From Ardenticatenaceae bacterium (GTDB lineage Bacteria; Chloroflexota; Anaerolineae; Promineifilales; Promineifilaceae), in NCBI GenBank assembly GCA_020634415.1, contig JACKBT010000054.1, positions 1 through 29,835 of the forward strand: 29,835 nt of DNA. Direction: 5' to 3'. Both the position numbers and the translations under genes were made by a program. The notes under the pieces are model-generated. The model searched no databases. It saw nothing but the letters and a program-made list of their open reading frames with translations, and was not told the origin of the DNA. Shown here piece after piece: positions 15,475-23,150 of this stretch; positions within the stretch are counted from its first letter, which is position 1, and every line of letters begins with the position of its first letter.

Positions 15475-15881
15475 TGGAGATGGCGGGAATCGAACCCGCG
15501 TCCGAAAAATTCGACCTCTGAACGTCTACAAGCTTAGTTAACCTACTTGATGTTTATCGGGGCTGCCCCGGTTAACAGGGTCTAACACCGACTAGCTAAT
15601 GACTCCCGAAAGAGCCGCTTACCCACCTCTATTAGCATCGAGGTGGCGCACGTTGACGGATTTGTCGCCTGCTCCTACCCGGTCAACGAGCGGAATAGGG
15701 CAGACGGGGTTCCATCGTTGGGAACCTCTACTCTTTATAGCTGTTTTAGGCAGCCATTGGAAGAGCGTTGTAAGAACGTGTAGTGTTGCCACTTATCGTT
15801 GTGCTTCCAGTTTATCGAGTTGTAAAGCGTGCTCGGCTTGCAGTCCAGGATCAACCTTCCCCGTCGAAGCCTATCATCCCC
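15475..15881 (-). ncRNA. ssrA: Transfer-messenger RNA (tmRNA), one-piece
   Basis: The 5' end GGGGATGATAGGCTTCGACG and the 3' tRNA-like end GGTTCGATTCCCGCCATCTCC are both standard for tmRNA. GGGGAUG pairs with CAUCUCC as the acceptor stem with one G-U pair. The discriminator is A, followed by CTA, so the CCA end is not encoded and must be added. Length is about 407 nt. With SmpB it frees stalled ribosomes and tags the nascent protein for proteolysis. smpB is not in the window. Confidence 0.97.
15746..15790 (-). other. tmRNA tag reading frame, GNTTRSYNALPMAA
   Basis: Within the tmRNA the frame that ends GCT GCC TAA (Ala-Ala-stop) runs back to a GGC resume codon preceded by TAAGT, at the place where E. 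coli has TAGTC-GCA. The tag would be GNTTRSYNALPMAA. The Ala-Ala end fits recognition by ClpXP-type proteases. The exact resume codon is inference. Confidence 0.75.
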
Positions 15882-15898
15882 ATTTCAGAGATAGACAG

Positions 15899-15927
15899 AG
15901 TATATCACGTAGCTGAGTGACCGTCTA
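15899..15927 (-). promoter_or_regulatory. Candidate promoter of ssrA
   Basis: On the minus strand TAGACG (15927-15922) and TATACT (15904-15899) are 17 bases apart. Transcription would start some 10 bases before the mature 5' end, leaving a short precursor for RNase P to remove. Confidence 0.6.
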
Positions 15928-15950
15928 TCAGAGTTTTATTAATACTTTAA

Positions 15951-17219
15951 TTATGTCAATCTATCCATCATCCGATAATAGATGGCGGCAAAGGGCAGGA
16001 ACCAGGGTTTGTTGCGGTAGAAGAACATGGTCTGGTGCTTGATTTGGGCATAGGGGCTGTCCTTCTTTTTGCCGGCCAGGAGCAGCCCAGCCTCAGTGCC
16101 GACGTAGGTGGCAATGGAGACACCATGCCCTCCATAACCCAGGGCATACATCACCCCGTTAATACGGCCGATATGCGGCATCAAATCGAAGGTGAGTCCT
16201 AATTGTCCGGTCCAGGTGTGGGTGATAGGCACGTTGTCTAGCTGAGGGAAGACACGGTGCATTTGCTCTTTTAGGCTGGTGGCGCTTTCGTGTGGGTCGA
16301 GGTCTACGCTGAGGTTGTTGCGGCCACCAAAAAGCATACGGCCGTCTGGCGTAATGCGAAAATAGTTCAAAAAGTTCTTCGTGTCATAAAACATGCGCCC
16401 TTTGGGGCTAAGCTGCTGCTGCATGGCGGCCGGCAAGGGTTCGGTGACGATGATGTAGCTGCCGACGGGGAAGACACGCGGCTTGAGTTGGGGGATGAGG
16501 CGGTCGGTGTAGCCGTTGGTGGCTACGAGGACATCTTTGGCTTTGACAATGCCCTGTGTGGTGTGGACATTAAAGCCGCTGCTGGTTTTCTCAATGCGGG
16601 TGACACCGCTGTTTTCACACAGTCTGGCCCCGTGTTTGGCTGTGACCCGCGCCAGTTCAAACACATATTTGGCGGGATGCAGCCCCGCGCTGTACTCATC
16701 CACCATGCCGCCATAAAAGGCATCCGAGCCAATCTCGGAATGGATGTCGGATTTGGGCACCATCTCCATGCGATGGCCGAGTTCCTGACGATACCAATCT
16801 ATCTTTTTGGCCATGCTTTCGTAGTGGGCGGGTTTGTAGGCCAGGGCGATATGCCCCTTGCGCACGTAATCACAGTCTAAGCCTTCATCGGCCACAATTT
16901 CGCCGATGAGGTCAATGGCATCGAGGGAGGTTTGCCAGAAGGTGCGCCCCATTTCTTTGCCGTACATGTTGATGATGTTGCCGATTTTTTGTTTGATGCC
17001 AGTGGTAGCCATGCCGCCATTGCGCGAACTGGCTCCCCAGCCGATGGTGTTGCGTTCGAGAACGGCAACGGCCGTTCCCGCCTTGGCCAACACTCGTGCC
17101 GCATTTAATCCCGTAAAACCACTGCCCACAATGGCTACATCCACCGCCTCTGGCAGCGGCGAAACCGCCAGATTGGTGGGTCGGGGATAGTTGTCAGTCC
17201 AAAAAGGAACCGTTTTCAT
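15951..17219 (-). CDS. FAD-dependent oxidoreductase, DadA/PuuB type
   Basis: About 422 aa. The N-terminal Rossmann motif is VAIVGSGFTGLNAARVLAKA at residues 28-47, with Glu55 in VLER to hold the ribose. GWGASSRNGG follows, typical of the glycine/D-amino-acid oxidase family and close to gamma-glutamylputrescine oxidase. The C-terminal part has YALGYGGHGVSIATYVG, the second FAD-contact segment. It likely oxidises an amine or amino acid; the substrate cannot be read. I chose ATG 17219 because GGAGG lies 7 bases upstream. The gene stands alone between tmRNA and the sucrase-like gene. Two palindrome copies (16337, 17068) and one variant (16164) lie within. Confidence 0.88.
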   Translation of the reverse strand: MKTVPFWTDNYPRPTNLAVSPLPEAVDVAIVGSGFTGLNAARVLAKAGTAVAVLERNTIGWGASSRNGGMATTGIKQKIGNIINMYGKEMGRTFWQTSLDAIDLIGEIVADEGLDCDYVRKGHIALAYKPAHYESMAKKIDWYRQELGHRMEMVPKSDIHSEIGSDAFYGGMVDEYSAGLHPAKYVFELARVTAKHGARLCENSGVTRIEKTSSGFNVHTTQGIVKAKDVLVATNGYTDRLIPQLKPRVFPVGSYIIVTEPLPAAMQQQLSPKGRMFYDTKNFLNYFRITPDGRMLFGGRNNLSVDLDPHESATSLKEQMHRVFPQLDNVPITHTWTGQLGLTFDLMPHIGRINGVMYALGYGGHGVSIATYVGTEAGLLLAGKKKDSPYAQIKHQTMFFYRNKPWFLPFAAIYYRMMDRLT

Positions 17220-17335
17220 CAATGCCTCCAAGAGTGGTAAATAGTGAGCGTATTTTCCGCCACCATCCTTGTTCTGGCAATGATGTTTTAGGGGTTTTGT
17301 CTATTGCGGAGGACGAGGGGAATATGCCGATTGGG

Positions 17336-18256
17336 TTAGCCGTAGTCGGCTAACGGATGATTAATTATCGAATGGGATAGACAGGTGTATTGGGAGATAG
17401 GTTTGGTTTGGGGTTTGCCGCAACTGCCGAGGAGGTTGGGGGGGACGGCCGTTTCCACACTTACTACCACTTCATGCACCCTTCCGCCATCAGCCACAAA
17501 CTGCACCTGCCATTGGGAACCATTGCCGTTGTGGTGCTGGTGGTAACGAAAGGCGGATACGGCCGTTTCTCCCGTCGCCTTACGCAAAAAATAATCGGCC
17601 GCTTGCACCACTGGTTCATATTGACCATGCCCGCGATAGTTGTCCAGAATGATCTGGCCTTTTTGATGTCTGGTTAGGAAGTCAGACGCATTTTCGGGGG
17701 ACAAACGGCCGTGTAACACGCCATCGGGCAGAGTGAGCATGGTGGGAGCAAAACGGTGGCCACCAATATGGGTGGTTTGCCAGACGGCCGTTCCGGCCAA
17801 TGGCTGTAAAACTCGGTAAAAAGCGCCCCCCCACAAGGCACAGCAGCGATCTCGTTTGCCATTGGTACAGACCAAATACAAGGGATGTGACCACTGAAAA
17901 CGATCATATTCAGGCGTACCGGCGACGATAGCTGGCACATCCAGTGCGGCTAAATCTTCGTAATTATCTAGCTCAAAGCGGTAGAGGAGGCCGTTTTCAG
18001 GCAGGGCTATAAAGAAGGATAGGGTGGGTTCTGTTTTGTGTTGGCGGATGAATTGGAGACGGCCGTTACCGACCATCTCCAATTGTTGTTGTAACCAGGT
18101 TTGAACGGCCGTTGGCAATTCATTATCATCGGTGGCTTTAGCCGACCAGGGCCGATTGTATTCCAGTAAAAACCAGATTTTGATGTTAGAAACGGCCGTG
18201 CCAAAAAGCTGCTCGCCGATTTGTGCCGAAACTTGTGAACAAAATAAATCACTCAT
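17336..18256 (-). CDS. Sucrase/ferredoxin-like family protein (thioredoxin-like Fe-S)
   Basis: The 306-aa protein carries the marks of the Suc_Fer-like family: YLVCTNGKRDRCCALWG, with cysteines placed as in thioredoxin-like [2Fe-2S] ferredoxins, and later THIGGHRFAPTMLTLPDGV, with the conserved HxGGHRFA. An electron-transfer role is expected; the historical link to sucrose is weak. It starts 7 bases after the folE stop, so the two genes are probably one operon. No Shine-Dalgarno is obvious before ATG 18256. Seven exact ACGGCCGT copies occur in 921 bases, the highest density in the window, and they place ETAV, GTAV, PTAV and NGR in the protein. The C-terminal 25 residues (after GSCGKPQTK) look poorly conserved. 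Confidence 0.85.
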   Translation of the reverse strand: MSDLFCSQVSAQIGEQLFGTAVSNIKIWFLLEYNRPWSAKATDDNELPTAVQTWLQQQLEMVGNGRLQFIRQHKTEPTLSFFIALPENGLLYRFELDNYEDLAALDVPAIVAGTPEYDRFQWSHPLYLVCTNGKRDRCCALWGGAFYRVLQPLAGTAVWQTTHIGGHRFAPTMLTLPDGVLHGRLSPENASDFLTRHQKGQIILDNYRGHGQYEPVVQAADYFLRKATGETAVSAFRYHQHHNGNGSQWQVQFVADGGRVHEVVVSVETAVPPNLLGSCGKPQTKPISQYTCLSHSIINHPLADYG

Positions 18257-18263
18257 GCCCTAA

Positions 18264-18941
18264 TTAAAGCGTGTTTCCCGGCCGCCGCAAATGATCCATA
18301 AACTCATTGCGCGTCATCGCATTCTCCTTGAAAGAACCAAGCATCGCACTCGTCACCATGCGCGGATGCTCCTTTTTTACACCGCGCATCATCGAACACA
18401 TGTGTGAACCTTCCACCACAACAGCCACACCCAATGGATCTAACACTTCCTCAATCATCTCCGCAATTTGCCGCGTCATCCGCTCCTGCACCTGCAAGCG
18501 GCGGGCAAACATTTCCACCATGCGGGGAATTTTGGAGAGGCCGATGACTTTGTGACGCGGAATATAGGCCACATGAGCGCGGCCAAAGAAGGGCAGCATA
18601 TGGTGTTCGCACATGCTAAAAAACTCAATTTCCTTCACAATGATCATCTCATCGTATTCCACATCAAACAAAGCGTCATTCACAAGTTTGACGGGATCGG
18701 TTTTATAACCAGCCAACAACTCATCATACATTTTTGCCACACGATGCGGTGTGCGCAGCAAGCCTTCCCGCTCTGGGTCTTCGCCCACGCTGGTTAAAAT
18801 GGTGCGCACGGCATCTTCAATAACTGCATACGGCTCTGCAGGCATCTCGTTTTCCCGCAGCTCGGCGGCATCAATCACGCGCACTGAGCCATTAGGTGAA
18901 CCATTCTGATGGGTCAAATGTGTATTGTGTAAATTAGACAT
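18264..18941 (-). CDS. folE: GTP cyclohydrolase I
   Basis: The 225-aa protein has the full FolE core: [20 protein letters not shown], then the zinc ligands in [14 protein letters not shown] (Cys111, His114) and SHMCSMMRG (Cys182), and [20 protein letters not shown]. It converts GTP to dihydroneopterin triphosphate, the first step of folate and some other pterin pathways, as a homodecamer or similar toroid. The first 35 residues are variable. ATG 18941 has AAGGAGAG 4 bases upstream, a strong site. It leads an apparent two-gene unit with the sucrase/ferredoxin-like gene and diverges from citrate synthase across 155 bases. It carries no ACGGCCGT copies. Confidence 0.96.
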   Translation of the reverse strand: MSNLHNTHLTHQNGSPNGSVRVIDAAELRENEMPAEPYAVIEDAVRTILTSVGEDPEREGLLRTPHRVAKMYDELLAGYKTDPVKLVNDALFDVEYDEMIIVKEIEFFSMCEHHMLPFFGRAHVAYIPRHKVIGLSKIPRMVEMFARRLQVQERMTRQIAEMIEEVLDPLGVAVVVEGSHMCSMMRGVKKEHPRMVTSAMLGSFKENAMTRNEFMDHLRRPGNTL

Positions 18942-19037
18942 TATCTCTCCTTCACTTATGATGATTGTGGGTCATAAGTATTGGCTTAGACGGGATTTTG
19001 CTCTGTTTACTTACCTGCATTTTCGTTTGATTAAGGT

Positions 19038-19043
19038 TATACT
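19038..19043 (+). promoter_or_regulatory. Candidate -10 of citrate synthase, with ACGGCCGT at the start site
   Basis: TATACT is the only good -10 in the folE/citrate synthase divergent region; its -35 (TGCATT, 17 bases upstream) is weak. ACGGCCGT begins about 2 bases after it, so the palindrome covers the predicted transcription start. Confidence 0.4.
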
Positions 19044-19096
19044 AACGGCCGTAATATCTCCCACACACAATAAGCCATCGGAGGCAAAAAACAAAC

Positions 19097-20383
19097 ATGA
19101 CGAGCGAAACTTTAACAGTAACCGACAATCGTACAGGACAAACCTACGAATTCCCCATCACACATGGCACCATCAGCGCGATGGATCTGCGAAAAATTAA
19201 AGTGAATGAAGACGATTTTGGCATCATGAGCTACGATCCTGCCTTCAAAAACACCGCCTCAACCAAAAGCACCATCACCTATATTGATGGCGACAAAGGC
19301 ATCTTACGCTATCGTGGTTATCCAATCGAGCAATTAGCCGAAAACAGCACCTTTCTAGAAGTGGCCTATCTCATTTTGTATGGAGAACTGCCCACTCAAA
19401 AACAACTAGATGATTGGCGCAATGAAATAACCTATCACACCCTCATTCACGAAAACATAAAAGAGTTATTCAGCGGCTTTCGCTACGATGCCCATCCCAT
19501 GGGAATGCTCATCAGCAGCATCGCCGCCCTCTCCACCTTCTACCCCGAAGCCCGTAATGTAGATGATGCCAGTGTGCGTGAATTACAGATTAAGCGGCTG
19601 GTAGCCAAAGTGCCCACCATGGCCGCCTTTGCCTACCGTCACAGCGTCGGCTTCCCCTTCAATTACCCCGACAACGATCTGAGTTACACCGGCAACTTCT
19701 TGAACATGATGTTCAAAATGGTCGAGCCACGCTACCAGCCACAGCCCGCCCTAGAACGTGCCCTAGACATTCTCTTTATCCTCCACGCCGATCACGAACA
19801 AAACTGCGGTACGAATGCCATGCGTTCCGTATCCAGCTCAAAAGTAGACCCCTACAGCGCTATGGCCGCTGCCGCCGCCGCCCTTTTTGGGCCGCTGCAT
19901 GGTGGGGCTAACGAGGCCGTCTTACGCATGTTAGTCGAGATTGGGCATGTCAACAATGTCCCTGAATTCATAAAGCGCGTCAAAAATCGAGAAGTGCGCC
20001 TCATGGGCTTTGGGCATCGCGTCTATAAGAACTACGATCCGCGGGCGCGTATCATCAAGAAAGCAGCCGACGAGGTATTTGAAGTAACCGGGCGTAACTC
20101 ACTGTTGGATATTGCTCTGGAACTGGAAAAAATTGCTCTAGAAGATGAATACTTTGTAGAGCGAAAACTGTATCCCAATGTAGACTTTTACTCTGGCATT
20201 ATTTACCAGGCGATGGGTTTGCCTACGAGTATGTTTACGGTGATGTTTACGATTCCCCGCACCATTGGCTGGCTGGCCCAATGGAATGAAATGATGAACG
20301 ATTCTGAACAAGCAATTGCCCGTCCTCGCCAGATTTATCTGGGTTACGAATCACGTGACTTTGTGCCGATGGAACAACGGTAA
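19097..20383 (+). CDS. gltA: Citrate synthase
   Basis: The 428-aa protein matches the long bacterial type II citrate synthase. The catalytic triad segments are in place: His in LHGGANEAVL near residue 268, His in MGFGHRVYKNYDPRA near 305, and Asp in VDFYSGIIYQAMG near 362. RYRGYPIEQLA and ADHEQNCGTNAMR are further signatures. It condenses acetyl-CoA and oxaloacetate into citrate in the cytosol. GGAGG lies 12 bases before ATG 19097. The body is A/C-rich on the coding strand and carries no ACGGCCGT, unlike most neighbours. The gene stands alone and ends at a hairpin repeat that can act as terminator. Confidence 0.97.
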   Translation: MTSETLTVTDNRTGQTYEFPITHGTISAMDLRKIKVNEDDFGIMSYDPAFKNTASTKSTITYIDGDKGILRYRGYPIEQLAENSTFLEVAYLILYGELPTQKQLDDWRNEITYHTLIHENIKELFSGFRYDAHPMGMLISSIAALSTFYPEARNVDDASVRELQIKRLVAKVPTMAAFAYRHSVGFPFNYPDNDLSYTGNFLNMMFKMVEPRYQPQPALERALDILFILHADHEQNCGTNAMRSVSSSKVDPYSAMAAAAAALFGPLHGGANEAVLRMLVEIGHVNNVPEFIKRVKNREVRLMGFGHRVYKNYDPRARIIKKAADEVFEVTGRNSLLDIALELEKIALEDEYFVERKLYPNVDFYSGIIYQAMGLPTSMFTVMFTIPRTIGWLAQWNEMMNDSEQAIARPRQIYLGYESRDFVPMEQR

Positions 20384-20391
20384 TATAAACA

Positions 20392-20443
20392 GGAGATTGG
20401 AGACTAGGGACTAGAATCATTCAGTCTCTAGTCTCCAGTCTCT
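20392..20443. repeat. Hairpin repeat of GGAGATTGGAGACT units at convergent gene ends
   Basis: Left arm 20392-20415 (GGAGATTGGAGACTAGGGA and following) pairs imperfectly with right arm 20421-20443 (CAGTCTCTAGTCTCCAGTCT). The right arm reaches into the DUF2203 stop codon. It lies between convergent stops and may terminate both transcripts. Family members: 8731-8798 and 15383-15443. Confidence 0.75.
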
Positions 20444-20819
20444 AAAATTTTCTCCGCCCCTGAAAACCCGTATGTAATTCATGATAATATTCGATGCGAT
20501 CTTCACCAAAACGCCAGCATAGATAGACTTCACGGCCGTTTTTCTCCGCCAAAAAATCTAACAACCCCACATTCAAATCCTTGATCACACAGCCATATTC
20601 TTGAATTTCGGCTATCAACTGCTCGATAACCACAAAATCCAACGTCAACTCCGACAAAATCGGACTGCCCCGATCGACACGCAAATCCTCAAAAAGCTCA
20701 TCAACCTGGCGGCTCATCTTGGCCGCTTTCGCCCGTCGGGTGATGAGCGTATCCATCAGAGGTTTAAGTTGGGGCAATAGGGCGTTGGCCTCTTCTAAAG
20801 TGAAATACCGTGCTGGCAT
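20442..20819 (-). CDS. DUF2203 family protein
   Basis: The 125-aa protein fits DUF2203: N-terminal RYFTLEEANALLPQLKPLMD, a charged helical middle, then IQEYGCVIKDLNVGLLDFLAEKNGREVYLCWRFGEDRIEYYHELHTGFQGR, the most conserved part of the family. No biochemical role is known. Start ATG 20819 has no Shine-Dalgarno, and a 16-bp perfect hairpin ends 11 bases upstream. Transcription of this gene therefore depends either on read-through of the Fe-S carrier terminator or on an unseen promoter. One ACGGCCGT encodes KNGRE. Confidence 0.85.
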   Translation of the reverse strand: MPARYFTLEEANALLPQLKPLMDTLITRRAKAAKMSRQVDELFEDLRVDRGSPILSELTLDFVVIEQLIAEIQEYGCVIKDLNVGLLDFLAEKNGREVYLCWRFGEDRIEYYHELHTGFQGRRKF

Positions 20820-20825
20820 AGGATA

Positions 20826-20863
20826 AAAAGAACGGGACGGATAGTGTCACTATCCGTCCCGTT
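20826..20863 (-). terminator. Strong terminator after the Fe-S carrier gene
   Basis: AACGGGACGGATAGTG (20831-20846) and its exact complement (20848-20863) form a 16-bp inverted repeat with a single central base. On the minus strand it is followed by CTTTTTATCC. It lies directly before the DUF2203 start codon. Confidence 0.88.
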
Positions 20864-20890
20864 AATTCGCAAAAAAAATGGGGCTAAATG

Positions 20891-21298
20891 TTAGCCGCCA
20901 CAGCCGCAGCCACCACCGGCCGCCGCATACGCATCAGACTGCCCAGATGTTTTGAAAGAGTGACCACAACCACAGGAAGAAACGGCGTTGGGATTGTCAA
21001 TCTTAAATCCGCCGCCCATGATGCTGTCTTCATAATCAATCGTGGCCTGATTGAGATACATCATGCTGGTGGGGTCAACAAAAACCTTCACACCACCCTG
21101 TTCAATGACGTGATCGTAGGGGCGTGGCTCAGCTTCTAGTGCCATGCCATACTGCATTCCAGAGCAACCTCCACCAGAGACAAACACACGGAGACCGTGA
21201 TTGGGAACTTCTTTTTGAATGAGCAAATTCCGCACGGTGCTGATAGCACTTTCAGTCAGGTGAATGGTTTCTGTCTCAATTAATTCTACTGTACTCAT
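20891..21298 (-). CDS. A-type iron-sulfur carrier (IscA/ErpA/HesB family)
   Basis: The 135-aa protein has the three conserved cysteines of A-type carriers: Cys45 in GGGCSGMQYG and Cys109/Cys111 in SSCGCGHSF. These proteins carry Fe-S clusters to target enzymes. The usual family ends just after CGCG-x-SF; here a further 20 residues finish in AAAGGGCGCGG, with two more cysteines, an unusual tail that could bind metal. Start ATG 21298 has AAGGAC about 9 bases upstream. It is not linked to other isc/suf genes in the window. An inverted repeat at 21331-21352 is a possible operator. Confidence 0.93.
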   Translation of the reverse strand: MSTVELIETETIHLTESAISTVRNLLIQKEVPNHGLRVFVSGGGCSGMQYGMALEAEPRPYDHVIEQGGVKVFVDPTSMMYLNQATIDYEDSIMGGGFKIDNPNAVSSCGCGHSFKTSGQSDAYAAAGGGCGCGG

Positions 21299-21330
21299 GC
21301 CTATTGTCCTTTATATGAATAGGTTAAACT

Positions 21331-21352
21331 CATATCGAAAAATATTGATATG
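21331..21352. promoter_or_regulatory. Inverted repeat upstream of the Fe-S carrier gene
   Basis: CATATC, 10 bases, GATATG lies 33-54 bases before the start codon in an AT-rich gap of 222 bases. It could be an operator; it does not match a motif I can name. The rest of the gap shows TATACT at 21478-21483, a possible -10 for the downstream esterase, without a clear -35. Confidence 0.35.
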
Positions 21353-21520
21353 ATTCTAACAAGCAAGCGGACTCGTGTCAATTTTCATGAGAATATTCTT
21401 GAAAACCCCTTTTGTAACCCATCCTGGCAAGATGATGACATGCTGCCAACTCAATCGCTCATTCAAGGAAAACGTTATATACTCCTCGCCTGAAAATTCA
21501 ACCTACAAGGAGTCCAAATC

Positions 21521-22477
21521 ATGAGCACATTAGATAAAGTTGATCCCGAAATTATCCCCATTCTGGAAATGATCCCCCCTAATTTCATCAATCTCCACGA
21601 CATTCCTGGAACCCGTACCTTTGCTGCTCAAATGCTGGAGGCGATGAAATCGCAGATGCCACTCGTTGAGGGTGTAAGCAGTGAAGATCGGCACGTGCCA
21701 GGGCCAGAAGGTGATCCTGATGTCATGGTGCGCATCTATTGGCCGGAAAATAGGCCCGAAACGCTGCCTGGTTTGTTGTGGATTCATGGGGGTGGTTATG
21801 TTTTGGGTGATGTTGAAGGGGACGATGCCGCTTCCCGCCAACTGGCTAAAGATATTGAATGCGTCGTGGTTTCTGTCGAATATCGCCTGGCTCCTGAACA
21901 TCCCCATCCGGCACCGGTTGAGGACTGTTACGCAGCCTTGAAATGGTTCTTTGCCCATGCTGGCGAGCTGGGTGTGGATGCGAATCGTATAGCCATTGGT
22001 GGAGGTAGTGCTGGGGGTGGTCTGGCGGCCGGATTGGCATTGTTGGCTCGGGATCGGGGTGAGGTGAATGTTTGCTTCCAACTGCTTGTCTATCCCATGC
22101 TGGATGATCGCAGTATTACACCATCGGCGCAGGTGGAGGACACACCGATCTGGACGCGAGAGAGTAATATCATCGGTTGGCGCTCTTATTTAGGGCAGGA
22201 GGGCGGTGGTGAGGGCGTATCGCCTTATGCAGCCGCAGCGCGGGCGACTGACTTGACCGGTTTGCCACCAGCTTTTATTCCTGTGGGAGATGTAGACCTC
22301 TTTTTGGATGAGGATATTGAGTATGCACGGCGGCTGATGGCGGCGGGTGTGCCGACGGAACTGCATGTGTATCCAGGGGCGATTCATGGGTTTGATGGGT
22401 TGGCTCCGATGTCGGCCGTTGCCCAACGTTTTATTGCCAACCGTAACGGCATCTTGCGCAAAGCGTTACACGGCTAG
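21521..22477 (+). CDS. Alpha/beta hydrolase, hormone-sensitive-lipase type esterase
   Basis: 318 aa, the normal length for this group. The oxyanion-hole motif HGGGYVLGD starts at His89, the nucleophile is Ser163 in GGGSAGGGLAA, the acid is likely the Asp in GDVDLFLDEDIEYA, and the catalytic His is in GAIHGFD near residue 290. Family members hydrolyse short- to medium-chain esters in the cytoplasm; the substrate is not visible. The nucleophile elbow reads G-G-S-A-G instead of the commoner G-D-S-A-G. AAGGAG lies about 8 bases before ATG 21521. A methyltransferase follows after 34 bases, possibly co-transcribed. Confidence 0.92.
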   Translation: MSTLDKVDPEIIPILEMIPPNFINLHDIPGTRTFAAQMLEAMKSQMPLVEGVSSEDRHVPGPEGDPDVMVRIYWPENRPETLPGLLWIHGGGYVLGDVEGDDAASRQLAKDIECVVVSVEYRLAPEHPHPAPVEDCYAALKWFFAHAGELGVDANRIAIGGGSAGGGLAAGLALLARDRGEVNVCFQLLVYPMLDDRSITPSAQVEDTPIWTRESNIIGWRSYLGQEGGGEGVSPYAAAARATDLTGLPPAFIPVGDVDLFLDEDIEYARRLMAAGVPTELHVYPGAIHGFDGLAPMSAVAQRFIANRNGILRKALHG

Positions 22478-22511
22478 GTAAATATTCTAATCTTTGCCTG
22501 CCTAATTCATC

Positions 22512-23150
22512 ATGAAGAAAGACCCGTATCGTCGTATTGCACGGCATTATGACCATTTGTTCCAGTCTATGAATGCGGGGTTGACGGGCATTGGCATGAC
22601 GCTTGCCAGGCCACAGACGGGCATGACTGTGTTGGATGTGGGCTGTGGGACGGGGCTGCAATTGGCGCAGTATCAACAAGCGGGGTGTATGGTGGTGGGG
22701 TTGGATAAGTCGCCTTCGATGTTGCAGGCGGCGCAGCAGAAGCTGGGCCAAACGGCCGAATTACACTACGCCGATGCCACACAAATGCCCTTTGCCAACA
22801 ACCGCTTTGATTTGATAACGGCTACTTTGGTGCTGCATGAGATGGCCCCGGCAGTGCGGGATGGGGTGATGGGGGAGATGAAGCGGGTGTTGAAGGATAA
22901 CGGCCGTCTTCTCTTCACCGACTATCACCCTGGCCCCCTGCGTCCGCCCCAGGGTTGGACGAGCAAATTTCTTATCACCATAGCTGAGGTTTTGGCGGGG
23001 CGGGATCACTTTCGCCATTATCGCCACTTTATGGCGCACAAGGGCTTGCCCGACCTGTTGGCGGCACATGGTCTGGTGGTGGAGAAGCAGAAAATTGTGA
23101 GCGGCGGTAACATGGGTGTTTTTTTGTTGCGGCAGGATGAAGCAAGATGA
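22512..23150 (+). CDS. Class I SAM-dependent methyltransferase
   Basis: The 212-aa protein opens with YRRIARHYDHLF, then motif I VLDVGCGTGLQLAQ, motif II GLDKSPSML, ADATQMPFANNRFDLITATLVLHEM (motifs post-I to III), and MKRVLKDNGRLLFTDYHPG. This is a Methyltransf_11/UbiE-like small-molecule methyltransferase; the substrate is unknown. The stop overlaps the next start by 4 bases (ATGA), a strong sign of translational coupling with the oxidoreductase. No clear Shine-Dalgarno precedes ATG 22512. ACGGCCGT at about 22900 and ACGGCCGA at 22752 each mark a sharp plus-strand change from G-rich to C-rich. Confidence 0.9.
   Translation: MKKDPYRRIARHYDHLFQSMNAGLTGIGMTLARPQTGMTVLDVGCGTGLQLAQYQQAGCMVVGLDKSPSMLQAAQQKLGQTAELHYADATQMPFANNRFDLITATLVLHEMAPAVRDGVMGEMKRVLKDNGRLLFTDYHPGPLRPPQGWTSKFLITIAEVLAGRDHFRHYRHFMAHKGLPDLLAAHGLVVEKQKIVSGGNMGVFLLRQDEAR

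Noticed and set aside
15470..15510. tRNA-like T-arm (GGTTCGATTCCCGCC) suggesting a tRNA gene
   Set aside because: There is no anticodon arm; it is the 3' tRNA-like end of the tmRNA.
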